From: Cystobasidiopsis lactophilus
Taxonomy: Eukaryota > Basidiomycota > Agaricostilbomycetes > Agaricostilbales > Chionosphaeraceae
NCBI GenBank assembly: GCA_001599975.1
Contig: BCIO01000001.1
Coordinates: forward strand, 1,798,001 to 1,862,000
Direction of reading: 5' to 3'
DNA: 64,000 bases
The notes beneath the pieces were generated by a model. That model made no database searches and had not been told where the DNA came from. It saw only the letters and a program-made list of their open reading frames with translations. Both the position numbers and the translations under genes were made by a program. This document shows positions 22,119 to 33,200 of the stretch, in pieces; positions within the stretch are counted from its first letter, which is position 1, and the number at the start of each line of letters is the position of its first letter.

Positions 22119-25100
22119 CTACTGAACTCGCTCGTCGTCGTAAAGGGGCCTGACGTAGATCTTCCCCGGTCGTGACCTTTGCCGCAGGATGCGGAAAGGG
22201 TGCAGCTTCGGCTCTGCGCCTTTGCGACCATAGGTTGGAGGGGCGGAGATGCGAAGGAGGGCTTCTGAGTGCTCGGTGGTGCCCTCTGTCTCCACGACCA
22301 GCTGGCCATGCCACTCTTCAGCGACGACATCGATGCCGCCGACACCTTGCCCAACGCCACCAACGCTGCCAATGATCGAACCGCCTTTGACGTTGATCAC
22401 AGCGCGGTTGAACCATTTGTCGATCCGGTAGCTGCCTCGAGCAGACTTGACCAGGACGCGATCCTGGCAAAGGGCCAGAGACGATCTGATCTGGAGGTCG
22501 AAGGGAGAGAGGTCCAGATATGCTACCGGGCCATCGGCGGAAGAACTCGCGATAACGTTGTGAAAATACGACGGCGAGTAGGACATCTAGAGGTCTCTCG
22601 CAATCAGAAAGGGAGGAATGCAAGCAAGTCTTGCGACGCACGACGTTCAGCCAACTCGGCAAGTGCCCAGCCGGATCAAAAGCGCAGGAGAGGTCGCGCA
22701 GATATTTGCCATCGAAGATCAGCCGGCCATCATTTGCGAAGCCACCCAGCGCCACATTTTGCACGACGTCGCCTCGCTTGAGCAGCTGCCACACGCCCGC
22801 CCTCCACAGCTCACGTTCACACTCCACGAGCTCCTCGTCAGACATGAAGGTCGTTCCTGGCCTGGTGGGCACCCAGACTTTGGACAGAGCCGCTCTGCCG
22901 TGCTTGTAGACTGGCGCTGTGGCGGCCGAGGAGAGGGAGAACTGGTTAAACTGGCCGCGAACGCGGTAAACGAGCTTGGCGTAGGCCCGGCAAGCCTCTT
23001 GCACCATCCGGATGGTGTGAAGGTGGAGTCTGCGCTGGACGCACTCGCGCCCCAACTCCTTGAAGTCCTCGGCGTTTAGCTTGGTGCCGACCATAAAGGC
23101 CTCCAAGTCCCTCCATTCCAAGATGACCTCGGAGCTGTCTGTAGGGGGTGTCGGTGATGGGGTCGACTTGTTCGGCCGAGCGTTTTCGTAAAGCTTGGCT
23201 TTGGCGGGCACTACCATGGCGCTCCGGCTGGCTTCCGTGTGGACATAACCGTAGGCCGACAGATACTTCATGAGCACCATATCCTTGAAGTCGTTGGCGC
23301 AGCGCAGCATGCTGGCACAGGTTTGCCGAAGGGCGGAGACCTCGTCGAATTCTAGATAGGGGAGGAGGATCGGGAACAAACTGGGGAAGGCGAAAGCGAC
23401 GAAAGGTTGGTCGGAAGCCGGCACGGGAAGCTGCTCAATCGTCTGCCCAAACTCTTCGACGGCATCCATGGTTGAGTAGCGCTTCGACGGCGGCGAGCGC
23501 GAAAACGCCTCGTGAACGCCTTCAGAGGTCATTGACGACTGGCTGTTCCTCGAGCTGCCCCATAAACTGGGACTGGGAGAGCGACCGAGGTCTGGTGAGC
23601 TGGAGTCGCTCATGGGCCGCTGGTAGGTGGGCGGAGGCTCGACAGTTTGCGTTTGGGGGTGGTATCCCTTGTAAGCCGGGTCAGCGTTGTCTCGGGGAGG
23701 CGAAGAGCGAGCTGGTATTGGCTGGTTTGGAAGGATCGGAGCCAAAGGAGGGATGCCTGCCGACCTGGGCAAGGATTGAGCAGGCGCGGCTGCTGGCGCC
23801 GGTGGGATTTGCGCAGCGGGATGGACGGGAGTCGACCTTGGGGTCGACTTGGCAAGGGCGACAGGCGGTGATTTTGAGAATTGTTGTGACTGCTGAATGG
23901 GAGCTTGAGGTGCTACAGGTAAAGCGCGGCGGGGGGCTGTTTGATGATCCAGTAACGCCGTGTGCTCTTCGCCAACGTCAGGCTTTTCCAGCTCTTGCGG
24001 TACCGGTGGTAGCTTTCCAATAGGAGGAGACAGCGGCGCCTGCTGGGAGAGATTGTACTGTCGCCTTGGCAGCGCTTTGGGATGCGCGTCAGCCAGGGAC
24101 CGCGAAGGGGGCGGGGAAGGAACGCGAGTCAAACTTGGCGTGGCCAATGATATGGGCGCTTTTGGCTCGGTTGGCGTGGCTGGGAGCATGATCGTCCTGT
24201 CTGAGAGATTTGAAGGCGTGTTTCGGTGCCCTTTCACAGAGCCTTCCGAGGTTGGGACTGTAATCGCCGGGGGAACGCTTGAGACAATCTTTGGCGGCGG
24301 CGGCGTGGTGTCCAGGCTGGAGTGCGACGATAAGGACGAGGACGAGGAGAATGGCGACGGCGAAGGTTGAGGCGAAGGCGATCGGGGCGAAGGCGAACCA
24401 AACAACGCTGCCAGACGGCTGCCATCACTTGGAGAGAAGGTGGTCGACACAGGCGGCGTAGACGGGGAAGTGGAGGTCCCAAGGAAAGCAGCCAGAGGGT
24501 TGTACGCAGCTGGCCGAGTTGGGGTCGCACTGAAAGTAGGCGCCTGTCCTGGGCTCGGCTGCGGACCGGAATCCCCTGGCGCGCTTTGCGGGTCCACCAT
24601 CATCCTCGAAAACTGTCGCGTTGGAAGCTCGAGGGTTTGAATGGGCGCTAAAGGGAGCGCCGGGCCTGCGCATAAAAAGTGAAGAGCAACAGCGTCATCA
24701 GCACTGCTCCTGTTCACTCAGCCTGATTGGGGCTCACCTTTCCGGCGCGGTTGTGGGATATCTGCCGTTTGGTGCGTCGTGGGAGCAGAGTAAACATTTG
24801 CGTGCGAAGAAGGGCCAAAGGAGTCCGACCGCCGATCTGCTGCTTCAGCCTCAGAATGTGATCTGCACCTTTCCATGATGCTCGGAATAGCCCACCTGGA
24901 TCGGTTGCCCCTGAGTAGTGACCACTCCTAGAGTCTTGCGAGCCATAAGCAGCGCCTTCCCGAGGCGGCTTGAAACTCGAGGAGGAGGGCGGAGGCCGAG
25001 GCGGTGACGATTCAAGGGAAGGGTCCCGTCGACTCGGGCCCGCGAAAGCATTCATGCTGCTGGATCTGGGAGGCGAAACAGCCATTGCAGGCGCCGGACG

Positions 25101-25385
25101 GACTGGTCCGTCAGGCAGGAGGTCGGTTTCTGGCGAGCGGTGTTGTCGATGAGTTGGGCCTGCGCCTTGGCCTCGAATCACTGCAAAGCCGTCGTCCTCA
25201 GTCTCTTCCAGGTCGAATTCAAAGTGGTCTGCCGACCTTGAAGGAGAGTCGGCATGGGGCGAAGAGCTGCTGGCGCCGAAGAAGCTGTTGCGCTTGCTGT
25301 GCGACGTAAATATCTTCAAACTCTGTCGCTTGCTGCTGGCTTTGCCGTTGGCAGACGTGCTGTCGCCCCTAATGCCTCGCGGCAT
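22119..25385 (-). CDS. Large conserved fungal protein with F-box-like helix region
   Basis: Not assignable to a named gene. The ATG at 25385 gives MPRGIRGDSTSANG, then Ser/Pro-rich low complexity with an acidic FEFDLEETEDD patch. Two introns (near 24841-24870, donor GTGCAG; and near 24670-24740, donor GTGAGC) keep one frame into a 500-residue Pro/Ser-rich region. The folded part begins VAFAFPSLFPILLPYLEFDEVSAL and continues LRQTCASMLRCANDFKDMVLMKYL, which resembles an F-box helix set. It runs on through LEWRDLEAFMVGTKLN, CRAYAKLVYRVR and, after an intron near 22587-22640, to SYSPSYFHNVIAS and PLYDDERVQ. About 1,030 residues. F-box identity is weak; the C-terminal half looks well conserved, suggesting a real structured domain. 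Confidence 0.6.
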
Positions 25386-25667
25386 AGAAAGGAGCAGGAG
25401 CAACCCTTAAATTTTAAAAGCAGCGTTTTGGGCGGATGACAACCAGCACGACAGCTTCCTGCTTGTTTCAGGTGGCAACCAAACTTTTGGTCGGCAGACG
25501 ATTCTTAATTCCCAATTGCAAAGCAGAGAGATTTCGTTAAGAGGAAGCAACACAACATGACCAGAACATAAAAAAGGAAAGAGCCGCAACAATCCCCGAG
25601 GGTGGCGAGCACCGATTCACCCGGCAACGGGGTCCATTATTATTTCGTGAGCAGCAGACCTGAAGAT

Positions 25668-27246
25668 CTAGCCGAAGAAGTAGGGAGCGGCAGCACTGGG
25701 GGCGAAGGTAAGCAAAGGCCAGTTCACAAAAAAAGGCATGAGAGCTTACGTCGCAGCTCCAACAATGGCCAAGCCAGCCCAGCCCCAGAGTCGGCGCCCT
25801 TGAGGGCTCAGAGGTGCAGCCGAAGCAGCAATCGCCGAGCCAGCGATGGGGCGGGCGGCCCGCTTTCGGCCAAACCAGCCGGCCTTCTTGATAGTGGTGG
25901 CCACTTCGTCGACCTCTTCAAGGGCGCGCTTCTTGGAGGCCCCCGCTGCCACCTCGCCCGGTTGGGCGTTGAGGAGGTGCTGCTCCTTCAAGGACTGCAC
26001 CAGTTCCTTGGCGCTCTCGATGGCCTCGACCGTCTTTTGCTCGTGGGTGGCGGCGTCCACTTCTGCCGCCGCGGGCTCCTCGGTGGCGGGCGCGTTGATG
26101 GTGACCGTGGTGGTCTCGGTGCTCTCACCAGTCTTGGCGTCTGTGGTGATGGACTGCTCGACCGCGATGGCCGCCAAGGCCGGGGTAGGCGTGGCAGGAG
26201 GTTTGACAGCCGGGCTCTGCATCCGCTGGCGCTTGGACGCGCGGGTCGGCTGGGGCGGAGTGTCCTCCACCGCAACCTGTGCCCAAGAGTTCAGAGGACA
26301 ATGCCACCAAGATGGAAAAAGAGGTCTTCGACGCACCGCGACTGACTCCGAAGAAGCAGGCTTGGGCGATTCGAAAGGGTCCACTGGTTCGTTTTCGACT
26401 TCGGAACTCTTGTATTGGAACTGGGTTCCCTGTTTCAGCAAGCACGTTTTGTGTGACCAAATGGCAAGAGTCGACGCACTAAATCAGTGGCAAACTTGAG
26501 GAGCCCATACTCCTCGGCGAGTTCCACGGCGTCGCCGGTCGGTATCCACTGTTGGTTATAGAGAGTGTCAGGCACGCTTTATTGGAGGCAGGCTTGGATG
26601 TCCACGCACTTTGCCAGTCAATCGGCCGCGATCATCAGGTTCGTCTTCCCTCCCAGCCTGTTTGGATCGGCAGTCGCATAAGATTTCCGCCAGCCTGCGC
26701 CAGTGAGTGGGCCACGACTTACAGACACCGTGTCGTATTTCTCCGCGACATATTCCATCTCCTCCTCCTCCTGCTTGGTCGAGGCCGTGGGGAAGGCGCA
26801 TCGAAAGAGCGAGGACCTAAACAAGAGGTGGCGATTAGACTGATAGCTTGGGAGCTTTGCCAGCGGGGACGGCAAGGCCACACTCACGCAGAGACGGCGT
26901 TGGTATCGGTGCGGCGGATGATGTGACCGGACACGCCCTTCGGGGTGTTCACCTTCTGGCGGTAGATGAGAATCTTTTCGTGCTCTAGGGACAAGGTCTG
27001 CTCTTTGACGCTGCTCGGAGTGGGCGCTGTTCAGCGAGGGCAAGCTGATGTCGCGGCAGGCTCGGCACTCACGGGTGCAGCTTGACCTTTGGGCCTTTGA
27101 GCAGCTCGTTGGCGTGGATGAGCGGCAAGGGCAAGGTGCGCCCAGCAGGGGCGGCCAGCGAGGGCGTGCGGGCCCGGGATTTACGCGTGGACTTGGGCGT
27201 AGCTGCTGCAGCTGGCGACTTGCCGCGATTGGAACGGGGTGGCATA
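25668..27246 (-). CDS. APSES/KilA-N domain protein with C-terminal membrane anchor (Bqt4-like)
   Basis: The N-terminus (ATG at 27246) is a basic, Ala/Ser-rich tail. The domain follows: EKILIYRQKVNTPKG, SGHIIRRTDTNAVSAS, LFRCAFPTAS, MEYVAEKYDTVS, RLTGKWIPTGDAVELAEEYG. The last element is the W-I-P-x-x-x-A-x-x-L-A-x-x-Y-G signature of KilA-N/APSES folds. A low-complexity linker with basic KRQRMQ and KKRALEEV follows. The final residues form one hydrophobic helix (LWGWAGLAIVGAA) and end APYFFG at 25668, a tail-anchor layout. APSES plus tail anchor is the architecture of Bqt4, which holds telomeres to the inner nuclear membrane. Loss of basic DNA-contact residues is possible. About seven introns, including donors GTGCGT and GTAAGT. 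Domain call firm, orthology inferred. Confidence 0.65.
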
Positions 27247-27877
27247 CTTGGAGGTTGTTATTCGTCGTCGGCAACAGAGGTGGTCGTTGGCCGAGGCCTC
27301 TCTCCTGTTGTGATCGGGCAGGTAGTGGCACTCCCTTCTTGCTCTTTAGTCGTCTACTAGTTTGGCCTCTATTTGCAGCTCGGGGTACAGACAAGAGGGC
27401 GCAATCTCTGGGCCACCCAAAATCAGCGCCACCTCACCTTGGCCGATGCTGGCAGTGCCATTGCCCCTCAAATGCTCAAGTTTCTTTGCATTTAACTACC
27501 TTCCTGCACTTCATGCCTTATCTCCTGTCATTCGTTGCTGGCCTCTTGCTGGCCGAGCGCGTCATTGTCCGGGACTCGTCGCCTCGCCTCCTCCGCATCG
27601 CTCGTAACATCATGATCTGCAACACCTGATAGAGGCGCCGGCAATCCGCGCCTTACGTTTGCTGCCGAGCATAGACTTGGACTGGGCTGGAAGGGAGGCT
27701 GTGAGTGAGGGAAATAGCCCCGCTCTCCTTTTTCGTGGGCAGCCAACCGTCCTCTCGGGTTTTCCCCTTTTTGACTCAACCGTTGATAGCCTCTGGAGTG
27801 ACGCACGTTCTAATTCAAGAGGACACCCAACTGCCACCTCTCTTCTCCAAGCAGCGAATCTCGACAACTGCTTGGAC
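27247..27877. promoter_or_regulatory. Divergent intergenic region, APSES protein / SPFH protein
   Basis: 631 bp between divergent starts at 27246 (minus) and 27878 (plus). No coding sequence, RNA or repeat supported. Pyrimidine-rich tracts precede both starts. Confidence 0.45.
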
Positions 27878-30049
27878 ATGACAATGAGCGAATACGACGC
27901 CTCGACCGTTGTCGCCCACGACGACGACGCCCACGATGACGACGTCCACTTCCGCTCTTCTTCAGAAAATAGCGAAGGCAAGGGCAAGAAGCCGCTCGGC
28001 TCGTTCTCACCTCCGACGACCAAAGCTTCGGACTTCGTTGACGATTTCAGCTACCTCAACCAAGAGTGCGCCTTCTTCTTTGTCCTTTCACAAAGCCCAA
28101 ACTGATTTTGGAGCAGTCATGCCTACTTGGTTCGAACTGGCCCTGAGGGGCTTCTCGAGGCGGTGACTCGTTTGGACGAGAAGCTCAAGAAGCGAGGCCG
28201 ACCGTCCATCCTTTGCCCCAAGAAGCCCTCCTCCTGGACCGGCAAAGCCATCAACCCTGGTACCATTGGCCTGGTCGATAGCGCTGGTTTGCCCGAGCTG
28301 ATCGTCAAACCTGGCCTTTACCCTGGCGTGAGTTTTGTTTGCCACCGCGTTCCGAAACCGTTTAAGAGTGCGAGCCCCAAAGTTCCCCTTGCGCAACTGG
28401 TGGACTCGAAGCTTCACAGGAGTGATCTCGACCTCTGCCACTTCGATTGACTTCCTCGGCTTTTCGGCTGTCCAAGTCTCGCAGTCGCAAGCCGCCGTCG
28501 TCCTCGACCCGCAGCAGAAGGTCTTCGTCGTCAAGAACGGCGGCTTCGTCGCCTTTGCCGCCAACGGAAAGTATCAAGTGGTCACTGTTGTTGACACCAC
28601 CCATCTGGCGGACACGGTCACAGACCGCTACACTGGCAATGTTCTGGGCTACAAACAAGAAGTCAACGTCACCCCTCCTGGAGGCAGCACTTTTTGCGCC
28701 TGCACCTTCTTCTCCATCCCCGCGGGCAACGTCGCCATCCTTCAGAAGGGCGAGCAGTACTTCCAGCTCGGTGCCGGTCAGCACTGCATCACAGGTATCC
28801 GTTCTCTAGCTTCCAACCCCTCGCTGCTGACTCAACGTGTTCCTCAGACCCATCTGTGACCTACCGCAACTTTTTCACATTGGTGTGTTATCCATTTGTT
28901 TCGTCGTCGGACTGCCCTTGACTTTGCGAGCAGGGAGAGAACCAATACGAGATGCGATGCAAAGACATCTACACCAAGGACTCTGGTGCGCCCGATTAGT
29001 CGTCCGCAGGCTTCTTTCGTGCTCGTGCTGAATTTGTAGTATTCAGTGCCTCTGAGCATGGTCATCTTCCTCCGCTGGATTTTGGTGCACCCGCTGAAGC
29101 TGACTGCGCACGGCTATGCCACCCCGTTCGATGCACTCAAGGACAAGACACATTCTATCTTGACCCAGATCGTCTCACACTTGGAGTGTAAGCTGTTTCT
29201 GTCCGTGCTGCTGGAGATCGGTGTTTGAGCAGTCCAAATAGACTCGAGCTTGATCAAACAACGCAGCTTGAACTCTTCCCTCGAGGAAGATCGGGACCAA
29301 GACTTGGTGTCTGCCACTTTTTTGGATGCGATCAGGAGCCGCGCCATCGACGACCTCAAAGCTGCAGCCGTCTATGGCATCCGAGTCGCCGATCTGGCCG
29401 TGGTCGAGCGAGAGTTCAAGGGCCAGGTGGCCAACTCGTAAGCAATCTTTGTGCTCCATCAGATCTCTGCTTTAGTTGTGTGGCGCCAGGATGGACGAAC
29501 TTACGAAGCGCTCCCTCCAAGCCCAAGTCGATTCTGCCAACGTCGACCGTGAGAACCAGAACCTCGCCAAAAAGGCAGAGGGTGCTTTGAAGGTGGCACA
29601 GATTGGAGCCGAGAAGACCAAGACGGAAGCAAATGCGCATGCACAAGCTGTGGTGGCGGACGCCAAAGCTCAGGCTCAGGCAATCGAGATCAAGTGCGAT
29701 GCTTGCCTCCTTGTGCCGATATCGCTCGTCTGACCACCAGATCTACAGAGCCAAGGCTCAAGCAGAGGCAGTCAAGCTTGCCGCCCAAGCGGAGGCTGAG
29801 GCCATTCGCCTGAGGGCAATCGCAGATGAGGCCATCAAGGACCCCTTTGCTCGAGAACTGGCCGCTCGACGAGTTGAAGTCGAGCGCATCAGGGCATTTG
29901 GTAACAAGACTGTGTACGTGCCCGAGCCTTTCTTCGCGAGTGAACGCGAGTTGACCTGCCCAAGCAGCTTCGCTCCTTCAGAGTCAGCGGCCGGAAACAT
30001 GGCCAACGCACTGGCCATCGGCATGAGCGCCAGCAAATCGGGGCAGTAG
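27878..30049 (+). CDS. SPFH/band 7 (flotillin/vacuolin-like) membrane-scaffold protein
   Basis: The acidic N-terminus (ATG at 27878 or 27884; DDDAHDDD) precedes FSYLNQDHAYLVRTGPEGL. The SPFH core reads GFSAVQVSQSQAAVVLDPQQ, VVDTTHLADTV, LGAGQHCIT and VTYRNFF. A long coiled-coil follows, rich in Ala, Glu and Gln (ERENQNLAKKAEGALKVAQ-type heptads, AKAQAEAVKLAAQAEAEA), the stalk typical of flotillin-class proteins that oligomerise on membranes. The C-terminus ends ALAIGMSASKSGQ at 30049. About eight short introns; one (28062-28117) restores the frame as NQDHAY. About 560 residues. A role in membrane microdomains or vacuolar coats is inferred from the family. Convergent with the next gene, 187 bp apart. 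Confidence 0.75.
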
Positions 30050-30236
30050 CTACTGGTTCGGCCAGAGGTCTCATGGTGTTCTTTGTAATCGCTAGCTTTT
30101 GACATGGAAAGCTTTTCTGGAGATTTGCAAGTTGGATATCCCAAATTAACGCAGAACATCGGGAAAAAGCAGATGCTGAATGCGTGCGTGTAGGAGGAAC
30201 GGGTAAACAAGAAGAACGAGATATATATTAATGGGT

Positions 30237-33200
30237 TCAAACAGCAACCATGGCAAGGAGGTCGTCCAATTTCTGCGGAAGTGCGTTCAGTCGTCGTTGC
30301 GCGGGAGCGAGGACAAGAATGGAACCAACCTCTTCCAGCGAGTCAAATTGAAGCGACATCTGGCTGTACCAATGCTGGACACCGGCGTCGGACAGAGGCC
30401 CTATGGGAGCTTCCGGCCCAAACAACTCTTCCGCGCCAGGTTGCAGCAGCCGCGATGGCCGAGGCTTGGCTTCCGGTTGACCATCACCAACGATGGCGAA
30501 AAGCGTTTCGAGCCCAAGGTCGGCTGGGTAGACGAGTCGGGTGGACAGGCTGCTCGCATTGCGCGTTGCTGGCGAGATAGTTGTTAGGGAGGTGTTATGG
30601 GCGGACGCTGCGGTCGCCGGCGTCGAGGGAGAGTGCGAGCTGGCAATGCTGGACTGATCCGATGCTAGCGAGTTGACCGACTCGTCCTTGCGGTGCTGAC
30701 GCTGGCGGTCGTGCTGCGGCGTCCGCCTGGACGGCTCTTCCGAGCTTGGGCGGGAGTACGGGGAGGCAGGTGAGCTTCTCCCATTCAACATAGGCGAGGT
30801 GCGGCCAGAAGAGAGTCTTTTACTGCTTGTTGGCGTCCGCGATGCGGTGGGTGTCCGCGAGCCGTTCGTCGATGGCCCACTTTTGACTTTGGTGAGGACC
30901 CTACTGATACGCTGGTCGATGGATTCGTCGACGGCCATACTACTCGAGGGCCGAGCTAGCGCCTCTTGCAGCTTGTCGTCGCTCGCCCGGGAGCCGAGCC
31001 CCAATGCCTTCTTGCTGCCGCCAATGGAAACCGAGGCGTTGCGCAATGCGGCAACTGCTTCGTCGTCGTCCAAAGATGTGTTCGCGGCGCTCAGGGCAGA
31101 GGCTGGCGAGGTCGGCGCGCTGAGGAAGCTGGCCTCGCTGGCACTGTTCAGCGAAAGGCGTTGGTCCGCTCGCGCCTTTTGCTTTTGAGCGGATGACCAC
31201 TCCGACTCCATGATGTCAGACACATCGTACTCGGCGCCTTCCTTATCGAAGTACGAATACCGGACTTTGCTGCCGGACGCTGGTTTCGACGATCGCAAGC
31301 GGCCTTGATCTTGCAGGAGGATGTCCACGCCTTGCTCAGCGTTCTTGTGCGCCGAGATCATGGCGTGTTGGTTGGCTCGAGAAGCAGCACGTTGGGCAGC
31401 GATCATCTCTTGCTTGGACATCTGCTCTTGCAGTTGGGGCGGCAACTCTTCAGAAGGCGTGTCGTAGCGCGAGCTCGTATCGGACATCTCGGATTTTTCT
31501 TGCTGCAGGGGCGGACGAAGGGAGGACGTCGCGACTTGCAAGTTTGTCGAGGTCAGCGGCGAGTGAGGAGCTGCGCTGCGCAGGATGAAGACGGGATCAG
31601 AAGTCTGCAAGTCTCCCGGCGAGGCAGCGAAGGACGACAGGATGTCGGCGGACCGCCGCCGCGCATCCTTGGTATTAGAGGGTGGCTGTTGCCTGAAGAT
31701 GGGCGGCTGCTGGACGTAGGCGTCCAAGACCTTGCGCGACGGCGCCATTACGTTCTCTGCCGGAAAGCATGAGTTCGGCTCAGCAAACGAAATGGGAGCG
31801 AAGAATGTACCTTCGCCACTCGAATTGCGGACGGCTAGCGAGTAGCGTACTCGGACCACGCTGCGCCGCTTAGAAATGCGATCCTCCACTTCGTCGCCGC
31901 CCTCCACGACGCCGCCGATGATGCCAAAACGATCTAATGCAGTTTCCACCACTTCGGTGACGGTGGCGTTGGCGGGCATGAGCAGAATCTTTTCGCGGAA
32001 TTGGCTGGGGATGTCCAAACTGGATGTGGCTGAGGACCGCCGGTCGGAGAGCACGGACTGAGGAATAATTGCCTGACTGAAAGGGTCGAAAGCGACGCCT
32101 TCGGGAAGGTCGGTCGGGTAGATGAGGACCTTGAGGGCAAAGCGTGGTATCGGGCCGGCTCCGTTGGCCAGGAGGCTTCCTCGCGGGGTCGGCGTGCTGC
32201 TCGACTCGTTAGGCGGCGTGATTGTCTGTGCTGAAGACGCTTGAGAGGCTGAGTCCGAGTCTTGTCGTAAAAGGCGAACGGCTTCGGGCCTTTGGGCGGT
32301 GTAGCGGTTCAAGTAGAGCTTGACTGCCGAATCGTCTGAAAAATCGTTCATGCCCAGCTTCTCGATGGCCGGATGCATGGAGAGGTTGGAGGAGATGGAG
32401 GAGATGGAAGCAACAGATGACCTTTTGACCGAGGGCAAGATTGGCGTGCTCTCCTCCTTGGCCAGCGTCTGGAACACGAGCAGGGGTTTGTCGGAGTCCT
32501 TCAGCACCTCTTCGTGCCCACCCAGCTCCTTGATGGTGATGAAGAACTCTTTCGAGAACTCCAAGGGGAAGCGGAAGCGCTGTAAGGTCTGTCGCAGGAG
32601 GTCGTCGGTTGTCGTCGATTCGCTTAGTAGAACAGTCTTGAACGTGGCCTCGGCTTCGACAGTCTCCCCGGCAAAGATGCGCAAGACATTGAGGATGGGA
32701 ACGTCCAGGCCGGGAATGCCAGGGGACCCAATCAAGCTGCCAGGCCGCATTGGGCGGGCGGGCGGCTGGCTTGGTGACGGCGTCTGGAGCGACTGAGGCG
32801 AGCGGACGAAGCTGTTCGACTGGTCGCCTGGCGAGCGCTGGATGCCATACTGGTGATAGAGCACCTGCTGGGCCTCAACTTGCTGCTGCCGCAAGGCTTC
32901 GTCGGCTAAGTAGGCGTCGTGGTCCTTCCATTGCCGCTGCACAATCTGCCGCTGTTGCCCTGTTGGCGCAGGAGAGAAGGCACCAGGGCGTTGGTGACCA
33001 TCGGGCCGTTGCTGCTGCTGTTGAAGCTGCTGGCTCGGCCGACGTTCCTGCTGCAATTGGGGCTGGTGGTTCGAGGGTGGCGAAGAAGCGTCCGCAGTCG
33101 GTGATCCGCCGGCTTTCTTGTCCTTCTTCCGCCCAAAGAGTCCGGAGAACATGCCCGACTTCTTCTTCTTATCATCCACCATCTCAGCCGAAGAACCCGA

